Shown: positions 11,101 to 18,579 of the stretch, piece after piece
How positions within the stretch are numbered: position 1 is the first letter of the stretch
Layout: each line of letters starts with the position of its first letter
From: Pseudoalteromonas holothuriae
GTDB lineage: Bacteria > Pseudomonadota > Gammaproteobacteria > Enterobacterales > Alteromonadaceae
Reading direction: 5' to 3'
Length of the DNA: 32,813 nt
Assembly: GCF_945859825.1 (NCBI RefSeq)
Contig: NZ_CAMAPC010000030.1
Span: 1-32,813 of the forward strand
The notes under the pieces: model-generated
Told to the model about the DNA's origin: nothing
The model's input: only the letters and a program-made list of their open reading frames with translations
Database searches by the model: none
Position numbers and translations under genes: made by a program

Positions 11101-11503
11101 CATTAACGATATTCCTTACGATAATGCACCTAAGGGCCTGAAAGAGAACCAAGTTATAGAAATAATCTATGCTCGCCTTAACCGCAAAGACCTTAATAAG
11201 GCAAAGAAGCTACTCGATTATTTTATTCATAAGTATCAATCTGATTTGTTTCATGAAGATGTGATGTGGATTCAAGGAGAGATTGCTATTCAAGAAGGAG
11301 AACATGCGACTGCGATCAAAGTGTATTTGGATATTTGGCAAAAAGCGATTCAAAGTGGCCAAACACAGATGCAAACAATTGTTGCATCCCGTCTTGCATT
11401 AATAAAAACAGACTTAGGGCAGGCCGCATTTGAGCAATTGCTATCAGAGCACACAGACAAAGACATGATGGATACCATAGTAAAACAAATACAACAAAAC
11501 TAG
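8186..11503 (+). CDS. CHAT-like / STAND NTPase fusion protein, function unknown
   Basis: A 1105-residue soluble protein. About residues 185-370 have the layout of a CHAT (caspase-HetF-associated) peptidase domain, ending in the typical FYHCLTQG-x-x-x-x-x-AV-x-x-CRKYL helix at 332-353. Where CHAT proteases have HGHG and the SACES-type Cys, this protein has LVEGG (about 240-245) and FDPRSS (281-286), so the His-Cys dyad appears lost. An NTPase follows: Walker A GHSGTGRTT at 446-454 and Walker B LFVFDNLDELD with Asp 519. This spacing suits STAND ATPases (NB-ARC/NACHT-like switches). From about 650 to the end the protein is helical and TPR-like. A Pro-rich linker lies near 165-185. I chose the ATG at 8186; the TTG at 8168 is an alternative. 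It stands between biosynthetic genes and may be a regulator, a scaffold or a self-protection sensor; none of these can be proved from sequence. Confidence 0.8.
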   Translation: MKLKIFDSPSEKNKIRISLLDNDGNETQVEGEYISSPFSPSSRKVISSYFNNINQNSNPDGITQKIISLGTSLGNVFLDDDDEIYKITSLIEEHYNHLDIIIESTHAQLFDEYWENIILPGTEYILSSVCKSFVRRPRVFYGQEEMPALHLGLQVPAAVPKEVQALEAADTPPTPIQPMNVLHLTLSSVFESEDYSACALPLAYETVCMEGAISSEHLIVDSADQVRDFLAKKKSEFHLVLVEGGLLPTECGLALGNEKQRVLADDLFNHLQRHGITAIIFDPRSSALVDNDNLKLYIEQLANAACECGIYNLLAINECVDGIVSKDVITAFYHCLTQGLSFAQAVVECRKYLQQHLTYNPDRLLPCPIVSWPLLVHYTAQELTYFVVPQSSAAVDQSQMLQAILSMMHGFDQSLVRETDKAINQRSVAQILTAIKDGKHLICINGHSGTGRTTVMHQACYFLLQSKQITNGFYLNYDLEFYDRATILQMLAPELDVKSGQDNDVLNALKKSCNLFVFDNLDELDTQFTQLKLFIDELVELGQAIICSGANSRLTVFEAGADCGEIDIVHLQQSELRRLINMTIRNSGKLPEDNAECNSIDMKVSQWLDIAPDNLFIASRMATKLLDHEVQLLNSDVIQHIDFEKNIKISAQYSAWQWQQLPMADKKLLALFAESEWLLLEVFAIAANKERAFAPAATLCEMLGVSADPDIEAIFSRWHEAGFVKRHTFGRQIENRQRGLILKLAEQDFGSELLNETVQLAFSQVVCEGLRILCSHLIKNQNEALLYNLMLNRRCFVAHFERLWFAKNYQNFVSIIVLFENLMSQVKLEHDLHTWAFDLLSRSKLQDAESDCTVQEKLAFLDLAALAIKAKELPHEQSNFKAYIDTWYRYLNSLDSVDEQALLIFHKALRVVEGFYLTQQNWLICIELANAGIKVYKNHQSWMYVITQLKSLCRYFGEVEQFEDVENCEEQIINDIPYDNAPKGLKENQVIEIIYARLNRKDLNKAKKLLDYFIHKYQSDLFHEDVMWIQGEIAIQEGEHATAIKVYLDIWQKAIQSGQTQMQTIVASRLALIKTDLGQAAFEQLLSEHTDKDMMDTIVKQIQQN

Positions 11504-11511
11504 AAGAATCA

Positions 11512-11530
11512 AGGCTGGCTTAGCCAGCCT
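11512..11530 (+). terminator. Hairpin between the CHAT-STAND and amidase genes
   Basis: AGGCTGG and CCAGCCT form a perfect 7-bp stem around a 5-base loop, nine bases after the CHAT-STAND stop codon. No T-run follows on the plus strand, so it is more likely an RNA 3'-end stabiliser or a partial terminator than a strong one. The amidase start lies 22 bases further on, so the two genes could still be co-transcribed. Confidence 0.4.
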
Positions 11531-11552
11531 GTAATAATAGAAGGTTTAAATT

Positions 11553-12944
11553 ATGTCAGAAGTACTTGATTTGGATGGCCTAGGCCAGGTCGAACTATTA
11601 AAAAATAGATACCTGACTCCTCTAGAGTTGATGGATGCAACAATCTCACGGATCGAAAAAGTTGAACCTTCTATTAGAGCATTGTCTTACTTTGATTTTG
11701 AAAAAGCGCGTGATCAGGCAAAGAAAATAACGTCTCAAAATAATAGGTCTAGACCTTTTCACGGTTTACCCTTATTGATAAAAGACAACACCTCTGTACC
11801 TGGTATGCCACTCACTTATGGCTCGCGATTGTTTTTAAACAATGTTGGAGTCGAACGCAGCGATTATATTACTAGGCTTGAACAGGCAGGTTTTATATTT
11901 ATTGGTAAATCAAGTGTATCTGAATTCTCCATTTTGCCAAGCACTGAGAGTTTACTGATGGGTGTAACTAAAAACCCTTGGAATCTTGATTATTCGGCAT
12001 CGGGTTCATCTGGCGGAGCCGCAGCTGCTGTCTCAGCGGGCATGATGCCACTTGCACATGCTAATGATGTTGGGGGATCGATACGTTTACCTGCTTCTGT
12101 ATGCGGCTTATTCGGTTTTAAACCAAGCGTTGGCAGATGCGTTTCTGCTACGATGCATCAAAGTAATCTCTCTGAGCTCATGATACATCACTGTGTCAGC
12201 CATTCGGTACGAGATAGCGCTATGTTTTTAAATGTGACGCAAAATGGATATCAGTCGATCCCTTTATCAGCAGCTAAACCTTACCGAAGTTTAAGAATTG
12301 CGCTGTTTCAGTCAAATTATTTGAATGTGGAAGTTGACCAAGAAATATCATATGCATTGGAGCAAACTGCTCAGATGTGCAGAAGTTTAGGTCATCGCGT
12401 TGAATACGTAGATTTTTCGCACAACATAGATAGTCAGGCGATTTGCGATGCATTTATGTACGTCGCTGCTGAAACTGTGGCAAATATTGCTAATATAATG
12501 GCCACTAGTTTAAGAGTCTCCAAAGAATCTTTGCTGCTGGAGCCGTACACCAAAGAATTAATACACTGGTATGAGAAAAACCCACAGGTTCAGGCTAAAA
12601 AACCATCATTTCAATCGGTTAAGTGTATTTTTGACGACTACTTTAAAGAATATGATGTATTGCTAAGTCCAACATTACCTATGTTGCCTTACAAAATAGG
12701 GGAGTTATCACCGGTGAGTGATTTTTCTCACACTGTTGATATGGTAAAAAATATATCAGCGTATACATCTTTGTTAAATATTTCAGGTGGTGCAGCGATG
12801 TCAGTACCACTTCACCAAGCTGCAAATGGATTACCAATAGGTATGCAATTTTCAGCAGATAAAGGACATGATCAATTATTGTTTGAGCTTGCGTATTTAC
12901 TCGAGCAATCATTTCCTTGGCGCAAGAGAATACCGAAAAAGTGA
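11553..12944 (+). CDS. Amidase-signature family hydrolase
   Basis: A 463-residue protein with the full Ser-cisSer-Lys machinery: Lys 77 in LLIKDN, Ser 152 in SGSSGG and nucleophile Ser 176 in DVGGSIRLPAS. The spacing matches fatty acid amide hydrolase and GatA relatives. There is no signal peptide, so it acts in the cytoplasm. The ATG follows an AAGG site. Family members hydrolyse amides, and a few act as transferases. In this cluster it could trim an amide of the product (for example a side-chain or terminal amide laid down by the Gln-like NRPS module), remove a protecting acyl group, or hydrolyse a shunt product; these are guesses. GatA is unlikely because no gatB or gatC lies beside it. 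It ends 67 bases from the convergent recombinase gene. Confidence 0.88.
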   Translation: MSEVLDLDGLGQVELLKNRYLTPLELMDATISRIEKVEPSIRALSYFDFEKARDQAKKITSQNNRSRPFHGLPLLIKDNTSVPGMPLTYGSRLFLNNVGVERSDYITRLEQAGFIFIGKSSVSEFSILPSTESLLMGVTKNPWNLDYSASGSSGGAAAAVSAGMMPLAHANDVGGSIRLPASVCGLFGFKPSVGRCVSATMHQSNLSELMIHHCVSHSVRDSAMFLNVTQNGYQSIPLSAAKPYRSLRIALFQSNYLNVEVDQEISYALEQTAQMCRSLGHRVEYVDFSHNIDSQAICDAFMYVAAETVANIANIMATSLRVSKESLLLEPYTKELIHWYEKNPQVQAKKPSFQSVKCIFDDYFKEYDVLLSPTLPMLPYKIGELSPVSDFSHTVDMVKNISAYTSLLNISGGAAMSVPLHQAANGLPIGMQFSADKGHDQLLFELAYLLEQSFPWRKRIPKK

Positions 12945-13011
12945 TGTTACACTTCATATCAAAAGAACACATCATACAAATTTGATAATTAATGTAATCC
13001 TGAAACAAATT

Positions 13012-14043
13012 TTATATAAATAATTTAGTAACTACTTCTGTATCAATGCTATCTTGTTCTTCCAGGATATATATTTCTGTGGTCTTAATCGATGAATGGC
13101 CCAGTAAAGCTGCTAGTTTTTTTAGGTCTACACCATTGTTATACAACCAAGTCGCGTAAGAACGACGTAATGTATGGGGCGGAGTATAAGCTTCTTGTCT
13201 TAACAAATGATATTTCTTGCATAAATTATAAATAGCATGGCCTGAAATACCTGTCTTAATAGTATCAGATATTTTTCCATAAGCAGTTCCTGCTTTTGTA
13301 AGCCTAACAAAAAGAGGCCCCGTTTTATAAGGATGGATATCTACCCACTTCTTTAGAGCTAAGAATGTTAAATCATGTAATTTAACTAATCTTTCCTTGT
13401 TACCTTTACCGATAAACTTAAGGTGCTTTGTATCTTGTTGTATTTGCTCAATATGTAATTCAGAAATCTCAAAACGGCGTAAGCCACAACCAACTAGTAA
13501 ATGAAATATAGCTTGATCACGGATACTAGTTTGCTTTGCTTGTGGCCAGTTTGATATCGTATTAAGTAGTTTTGTAAACCCATCACGATCTAATAGGTGA
13601 TGGGTTTTAACTCGAGAACCAGATGGCCTTTTTATACTTTTAATCCTTTCGTACTGTAACGGATTTATTTGGCCTAATAGAAATGCCTCCATCACAACCC
13701 TTTTGATAACTGACAAATACAAGGATATAGTATCTGGAGAAAGGTCCCTTTTTCTTAGTAATGTCAATAAACTATTCAGTTGATTTCTATCAAACTTGCT
13801 CCAACATATCTGATAAATACTATCAACTCCTAAATGCTTTGCAATAGCCATCAATGCGCGCCGTGCAGTTTGTTGAGACCTTGGTTCATGAAGCGAATTG
13901 ATATAAGCATAAACTGGGCAGCTTTGATCTTTGATGATTATATCTTTCATAGTTGAGTTTCTAGTACTCAGTTCATCGCTAGGCACGGGAGGCATTTTTA
14001 ACACTTTTGATAATCTGCGACTCACAGCATTTACCCTTAACAT
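13012..14043 (-). CDS. Tyrosine recombinase/integrase
   Basis: A 343-residue site-specific recombinase. The N-terminal half (about 40-130) looks like a SAM-like core-binding domain. The C-terminal half carries the catalytic residues Arg 189 (GLRRFEISEL), His 290 and Arg 293 (HTLRR), His 316 (LGHSS) and nucleophile Tyr 325, so it should be active. It is convergent with the amidase gene. Such enzymes integrate, excise or invert DNA between short inverted core sites. A 16-bp palindrome lies 70 bases upstream of its start, inside a 9-bp inverted repeat. No phage or conjugation gene accompanies it, so it is either a lone resolvase-type recombinase or the survivor of a decayed element. No tRNA gene is visible as an integration target. 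Confidence 0.9.
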   Translation of the reverse strand: MLRVNAVSRRLSKVLKMPPVPSDELSTRNSTMKDIIIKDQSCPVYAYINSLHEPRSQQTARRALMAIAKHLGVDSIYQICWSKFDRNQLNSLLTLLRKRDLSPDTISLYLSVIKRVVMEAFLLGQINPLQYERIKSIKRPSGSRVKTHHLLDRDGFTKLLNTISNWPQAKQTSIRDQAIFHLLVGCGLRRFEISELHIEQIQQDTKHLKFIGKGNKERLVKLHDLTFLALKKWVDIHPYKTGPLFVRLTKAGTAYGKISDTIKTGISGHAIYNLCKKYHLLRQEAYTPPHTLRRSYATWLYNNGVDLKKLAALLGHSSIKTTEIYILEEQDSIDTEVVTKLFI

Positions 14044-14072
14044 AATGACACATTCACTTGCCGCATAACTAT

Positions 14073-14143
14073 AGCCTATTTGCTCTTTTATTACTAACGT
14101 AAAGGTCCATTTATGTAATAAATTACATTATGTTAAATAGGCT
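14073..14143. promoter_or_regulatory. Palindrome and nested inverted repeat upstream of the recombinase gene
   Basis: ATGTAATAAATTACAT (14113-14128) is a perfect palindrome with 7-bp arms around AA. It lies within an outer 9-bp inverted repeat, AGCCTATTT (14073-14081) and AAATAGGCT (14135-14143). The position just upstream of the recombinase start suits either an operator controlling that gene or a recombination core site bound by the enzyme. Which of the two cannot be told from sequence. Confidence 0.5.
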
Positions 14144-14421
14144 GCAATTATAAAGTGTCAGGGGTAAACTTAAGTTATTTATACCGTTTCTATGTAGAGA
14201 AGTGCAGGTTGGCAAAATCGCGATCTAAAAGAGTAAGGCGTAATCAAGACGCCAAAAACCACTTAGATCATAAAGTTGATCATTTGCTGAGCCGAGATTT
14301 ATTTTCTACTCGTTTACAGGGTATTATTTCGACCGCCACCGAATGGGTTACGGCCAACCACCACCATACCCTGAACACGACTGCTTGAAGGTGGGCTACT
14401 GCTTTATTTCAGCCACTATTA

Positions 14422-14458
14422 GGGGTTTTGTGCCCATCCCCTCGAAATCGGCATTAAG
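14422..14458 (+). mobile_element. Candidate Tn3-family terminal inverted repeat
   Basis: A 37-base stretch begins GGGGTTTTG and ends GCATTAAG. This is the GGGG...TTAAG form and near the 38-bp length of Tn3-family ends. It lies about 60 bases upstream of decayed Tn3 transposase sequence in the matching orientation. No matching right end was found in the window. Confidence 0.45.
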
Positions 14459-14516
14459 GTTGTTATTTAATCACTTATTTGAGTTATGATTATCAAAAAA
14501 TAATTTTAAAGGCTTC

Positions 14517-14800
14517 ATCATTGCTGCTCAACTAACAAAACGCACTCAAATTCTCACACTGTCTGAAATTAATGAGCTTTAAGCATTACCAAACTTTAGC
14601 CGAGCAGATAGAGAGACTACTTCTCTATAGATAAAGAAACACTGAAGTTAATTAATACGCTAAGATAAACTGAAACACAAATATATTTATTCTACTATTA
14701 GGTTATTTCAGATCACGGCCTATAGTGCTTAACTTTACGTTTTCTAACGTTAAAGTCGATTATAACTATATCAAGTCTAAGTATTTCGATGATAAAAAAT
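14517..14800 (+). pseudogene. tnpA-like: Decayed 5' end of a Tn3-family transposase (DUF4158 region)
   Basis: Translation with frame changes gives fragments in the right order for the N-terminus of Tn3-family transposases. They are LTLSEINEL, a stop, then ALPNFSRADRE (compare LT-x-x-EI-x-x-LY-x-LP-x-F-x-x-x-DR); DKETLKLINTLR; then, in another frame, FILLLGYFRS followed by VDYNYIKSKYFDD (compare FILQLGYFKA and D-x-x-YI-x-x-RYF). In-frame stops and at least one frameshift make it non-functional. The rest of the roughly 1000-residue transposase is missing; sequence after about 14800 is no longer recognisable. Confidence 0.6.
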
Positions 14801-15404
14801 GTTGATATACGTGACTCACCGCTGCATTAATCTGGAATAGTATATTTCTAATTGTTAAAGTGCTACTGGTACGTAAAGCTTCCCTAAGAAAATACTAATC
14901 ATACTTTAAGATAAAAAATCATTTACACATATATATTTGCATATACAAATATTGAGATTTACTACCCCCCTGTGTCAGGATAATTATCGCCTCAGTTTTT
15001 CATAAAAATAAAACAGGGAGCGGTAAGTTAGTTATGAGTGAAGCATTACCCTGAAAATCAAGTGCAATTTTCGCCAAGTTCGACGCTTATTCGCACGGCG
15101 TTTTCTCGCATGCCATTCACCATTTCCGTACACTTACGATATCTATGAAACCTTTGCCTGCGCGCTTTCTATATTGCACACCAAGTGTTTTGCTGCGTTT
15201 GCATAAACAGCTATGAGTGACAAATGGAATACGGCCCTTAAGGTTAAACAGGTTTCAACTGCTCAGTCTGAAAAGTAATTTGAATGACCACGGCCACCAT
15301 GTTTTTCGGTATTCTGCCACTTTGAGATGGCGCTATCACTTAGCCAAATATTGATGTTACCGCGTTGAACTCAAGCACGATTGTGCTGTGACCAATTCCT
15401 AATT
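14801..15404. other. Non-coding debris between two transposon relics
   Basis: I see no gene here on either strand. Reading frames are broken by frequent stops and no family motif is recognisable. Sequence around 15030-15330 is less AT-rich than its surroundings and may be further decayed transposon DNA. Confidence 0.5.
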
Positions 15405-15676
15405 TTCTCCTTCATTTCAAAGCATGGGTTAAAACATTTAATGATCTGATCACACCAAATCAAAGAAGTTCAATTATTTAGGAAACAACGCCCAATGGTG
15501 AAGATAAAGCGATACTGGCAAAGCGCAGTGAGCTATATAGCGATACTGGCAAAGCGCAGTGAGCTATATAGCGAAGCAAAAAAAAGCACCCTAAGCGCCG
15601 GTCAAAGAACATTAGAAATTGGTATGAAATCAGTAATGTGGAGTTAAACCCAGAGAGCAAAAAAGATGCAGCTTAA
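15405..15676 (+). pseudogene. Decayed C-terminus of an IS3-family-like transposase
   Basis: Read across frames, the pieces are FKAWVKTFND, TPNQR, NGEDKAILAKRSELYSEAKK, then (after skipping one copy of a 31-bp duplication and a frame change) KKHPKRRSKNIRNWYEISN and VELNPE before a stop at 15674. The order TP-x-QR, ED-x-x-LAKR-x-ELY, HP-x-R, RNW, V-x-LNPE is that of the end of IS3-type transposases (the last part of the rve region), from memory of the family. The 31-bp duplication, stops and missing upstream part make it a relic. The sequence just after the stop resembles the tail of such elements, but I could not define an inverted repeat. Confidence 0.5.
15510..15571 (+). repeat. 31-bp perfect tandem duplication
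   Basis: Two identical adjacent 31-base copies (15510-15540 and 15541-15571), each beginning CGATACTGGC and ending CTATATAG. Thirty-one is not a multiple of three, so the duplication shifts the reading frame of the transposase relic that contains it. It looks like a single slippage event. Confidence 0.95.
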
Positions 15677-16165
15677 CAACTCAGGCGATAACTACCTTGA
15701 AAAACACCGCTATTACCCATGGTTTTCACCTTTTTATGAATTTGATTATGAAAGTGGCGCGTTATTTTAGCAAAAGAGCGTTCACACACACCAGCCAAGA
15801 TAACCTTAGCTGTAGTAAACTGTCTGAAAAATCAGTGAGTGATTTGTGAAAGGTTCCTGTGTATTAGTATGGAGGCAAAACGACAAATTACTTCTTGCTG
15901 GATTTATTTTTAAGTAAAATGTAAGTGACCAATGCTCGATAAGCCCATGTACATCCCAAACTGTTTCACCGTTAACACTCATTTTTGATTAGATATTAAC
16001 CAGCTTTAGGGGGGAATTCAAAAATTGGCCATTTTCTCAGCTATTTGGTAATTAGTTCATCTAGCTCATTAAATTATAGTATGATGTGTTCTATATGAAA
16101 AACGAAATTACACCCCTCTATCTCATGAATAACGATAGTAACCTAGTCGCTTTTTGAGAAGTATT
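15677..16165. other. Intergenic stretch without recognisable genes
   Basis: No open frame with a recognisable family on either strand. It holds the 3' flank of the IS3-type relic and the 3' flank of the minus-strand acyltransferase gene. I see no clear terminator or RNA gene. Confidence 0.5.
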
Positions 16166-17026
16166 TTAGATATCTAGAAACATTCTCTCAGAATATAAAC
16201 ACATAAATGGGAATTTTTTATTTTTTGACTGTTCACCGAAAATCATTCTTGGTTCTTTCATAGCTATTTTTTTAGCTGAACTTTTCATTATTTCTGGTGC
16301 ATCAAACTCATCTATAACTAACCCATCAAAAACATATAAATCAGATACTATATGATATATAGCTGAAATACTTTTCACAAAGAATGATTCATTTGAAAAA
16401 TAAATCACTTCCATATAATTCTGCTCTTCAATATTATTAACTTTTAGAATAACATAACAGTGTTCATAGTTATTTCTGAAAAGCATATTAATACACTTCC
16501 CACCTTTATGATAATTGTATATATCTAATTCTTCCCCTCTTAAAATACTATGCAATGCACTATCATCATTAACGACACCGCAGAAATAGTCATAAGGAGC
16601 TTGGGTTTCTATCAATTGGAAGTGACGTGATTGTACAGCACCAGAATTAAACATTGACAACAATTTAACGGTAATTGGCATTGGAGACAGCGCTGTCAAA
16701 ATCAAATCAGAAAATTCACTCATTGCCATGAAAAATTGCCAACCATCTTGCCTACTCTTTTCCTCTATCACAAATGTCGTCATGTTTGCCGTAGCAACCT
16801 TAGTACCATTTAACCACCTCATAGCTCGTATCATGCCAACAAAGCCAACCCAAACGTCGTTCTTTTTTAGCCCTATACCAACAAACTTATCCTCTATATT
16901 TGGGTCACGCACAGTAAACATCTTTACGTAATCACCCCAAGGTATATATGATAAGTTGTCGTAAAACAGGTTTTTAAAACATTCTAAGTCTTCAATATAA
17001 ACTTTTTCAACACTGACTTCCCTCAA
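16166..17026 (-). CDS. GNAT-like acyltransferase of a sugar-modification operon
   Basis: A 286-residue soluble protein, third in a minus-strand operon, 21 bases after the deacetylase gene. The first half has a GNAT-like pattern: a strand pair VWVGFVGMI, then TANMTTFVIEEKSR with a helix behind it, as in acyltransferases from exopolysaccharide loci. The classical acyl-CoA loop (Q/R-x-x-G-x-G/A) is not clear. The second half, after about residue 150, is not recognised. The role proposed here is transfer of an acyl group onto an amino sugar, presumably the amine freed by the neighbouring deacetylase; this rests on context. The gene is strongly AT-rich compared with the synthase genes, which suggests a different origin. 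Confidence 0.6.
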   Translation of the reverse strand: MREVSVEKVYIEDLECFKNLFYDNLSYIPWGDYVKMFTVRDPNIEDKFVGIGLKKNDVWVGFVGMIRAMRWLNGTKVATANMTTFVIEEKSRQDGWQFFMAMSEFSDLILTALSPMPITVKLLSMFNSGAVQSRHFQLIETQAPYDYFCGVVNDDSALHSILRGEELDIYNYHKGGKCINMLFRNNYEHCYVILKVNNIEEQNYMEVIYFSNESFFVKSISAIYHIVSDLYVFDGLVIDEFDAPEIMKSSAKKIAMKEPRMIFGEQSKNKKFPFMCLYSERMFLDI

Positions 17027-17047
17027 TTTTCCAATCCTTATTTATTG

Positions 17048-17710
17048 TTACCACTTGCTTTTTACAAAATCACAGTCGTTATTTTCACATGTCAAAATAA
17101 GATGTTCTAACGCTTTCATCGTTTCCAACCTAGACCCAGGGGTAATGGCACCATCATGAAAAAGATATGTATGATTAAAGTCATCAAGTGACGAGATTTC
17201 AGTTATCATCTGCATAGAATTACGTTGCCAATCTAGTGAATCAAATGACCAGAGAATAACTTTATAACCTCTTTGCATCAAAAGCTTAAGTTTTTGCTCA
17301 TCTATTTCACCAAACGGCGGTCTAAAAGCCTTTTTATATTGAATATTGTGTTCTTCACATAACCCTTCAAATATATCAATTGACTTCATAAATATATTGT
17401 CATCAAGATTTGTGACTGGAATATGGTGCATCCCGTGAACTGCAATATCATGTCCATCGTTTAATACTTCTCGAACAACATCAATGTTACTAATTATTTT
17501 CTCTCCAAGCATAAAAAATGTCGCTTTTACATTGTGCCTTCTTAAAATATTTAACATTGAAAAACTATAAATTGACGGTCCATCGTCAAAAGTAATACAG
17601 GCACCTTTTTCATTTACTCCACCAAGAATAATACCTCTATTTATATATTGTCTAAACTTAGCGTAATTATTTATTTTTAATATGCTAGCGCATGGTTTTT
17701 CATCTAACAA
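17048..17710 (-). CDS. NodB-type polysaccharide deacetylase (carbohydrate esterase family 4)
   Basis: A 220-residue protein with all five family motifs: TFDDGP (catalytic and metal Asp 42/43), HGMHH (metal-binding His pair), RPPFGE, a Trp motif in WSFDSLDW and LFHDG near the C-terminus. It should remove N-acetyl groups from GlcNAc-type sugars using a divalent metal. It has no signal peptide or membrane segment, so it would act inside the cell on a small glycoside or lipid-linked sugar rather than on finished wall polymer. Its start overlaps the end of the glycosyltransferase gene by 7 bases, which points to translational coupling. The G in place of the usual Ser/Thr in motif 2 is a small deviation. 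Confidence 0.9.
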   Translation of the reverse strand: MLDEKPCASILKINNYAKFRQYINRGIILGGVNEKGACITFDDGPSIYSFSMLNILRRHNVKATFFMLGEKIISNIDVVREVLNDGHDIAVHGMHHIPVTNLDDNIFMKSIDIFEGLCEEHNIQYKKAFRPPFGEIDEQKLKLLMQRGYKVILWSFDSLDWQRNSMQMITEISSLDDFNHTYLFHDGAITPGSRLETMKALEHLILTCENNDCDFVKSKW

Positions 17711-18579
17711 GAAACTAATATCTCCCTTTCAACACTTAATTCAATAATACTTTTCCAGTCATGGCAAGTAAGTAATGAAACCATCGGATCTGTATATTTT
17801 CTAACTATATAATCGATATTTTTTCTAGAGGTTATCTTGTTCTTTTCTTCAAATTTAGGATGTGGCTTGTGTATTGCGCATTGTTCTTTCAAAACAACAA
17901 ACTGTCCATGATTTTTAAATAATCGGATCCCTAAATCTACATCTTCTCCACCCCACGAGTTAAACCACTCATCGAAACCGCCAACTTGCCGTAAAAAGCT
18001 GGTTCTAGCCGAAACATTCCCTCCCCAACAAATAACCCATGGCGCAGATGACACGCTTAAGTCAAACCCTATACTCTGTACGGTTGAATATCGACAATCG
18101 TACAGTTTAGGTATATCTTTGAGCTTATTAAAGGATTCGTTTAAACCATTACTCAATAAAATATTATTGAGTGCTTGAGCATTAACTAAAGAAAACTCTT
18201 CTACACCATACGACATTCCGATAGCTACTTTTTTATTATTGAACAAGTGTTCATTTAAGTGCGAGAACAACATCTCTTTATTCGCGATCATGCCACTATC
18301 TAAAAATAGTGTGATTGGGTATTTTGCGAAATGGAGCCCAAGATTTCTTCCAGAAGAAACCCTAAACCCTTTATCTTCTATATAGTAATAACTTATATCT
18401 AAAAGTTTTCTAAACTGATCAACAATTTGTTTTGTACCGTCTGAAGACCCGTCATCTACCACAATTACCTCAAACCTTTCTCTATTTAACGTTTGAAGTA
18501 GCAACGAGTCCAACGTTTCTTTTAACAAAAGCATAGAGTTATAGGTTGGTATAACGATTGAAATACTTTGTAACCTCAT
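17704..18579 (-). CDS. Glycosyltransferase family 2 with a GT7-like C-terminal part
   Basis: About 291 residues. The N-terminus ISIVIPTYNS, then VVDDGSSDGT, and the region FLDSG (in place of the usual DxD) mark a GT-A nucleotide-sugar transferase. GGNVSARTSFLRQVGGFDE and WGGEDVDLGIRL match the C-terminal part seen in GT2/GT7 chain-extending enzymes. No membrane segments are present, so it is not a NodC-type processive synthase. I chose the ATG at 18579, preceded by GGAG and overlapping an upstream TGA as ATGA; an in-frame ATG at 18591 is an alternative. It is first in a three-gene operon with a deacetylase and an acyltransferase. The acceptor could be the polyketide-peptide product or a surface glycan; the sequence does not decide. 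Confidence 0.88.
   Translation of the reverse strand: MRLQSISIVIPTYNSMLLLKETLDSLLLQTLNRERFEVIVVDDGSSDGTKQIVDQFRKLLDISYYYIEDKGFRVSSGRNLGLHFAKYPITLFLDSGMIANKEMLFSHLNEHLFNNKKVAIGMSYGVEEFSLVNAQALNNILLSNGLNESFNKLKDIPKLYDCRYSTVQSIGFDLSVSSAPWVICWGGNVSARTSFLRQVGGFDEWFNSWGGEDVDLGIRLFKNHGQFVVLKEQCAIHKPHPKFEEKNKITSRKNIDYIVRKYTDPMVSLLTCHDWKSIIELSVEREILVSC

Noticed and set aside
13012..14043. Recombinase as evidence for an intact prophage or integrative conjugative element
   Set aside because: No structural, replication or transfer genes and no tRNA or clear attachment duplication are seen in the window.
14155..14388. A 77-codon GTG-initiated open frame after the recombinase promoter region
   Set aside because: No ribosome site, no recognisable family and it sits in transposon debris; I treat it as chance or unrecognised relic.
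15510..15571. Direct repeat as part of a CRISPR array
   Set aside because: Only two copies with no spacer between them and no cas genes.
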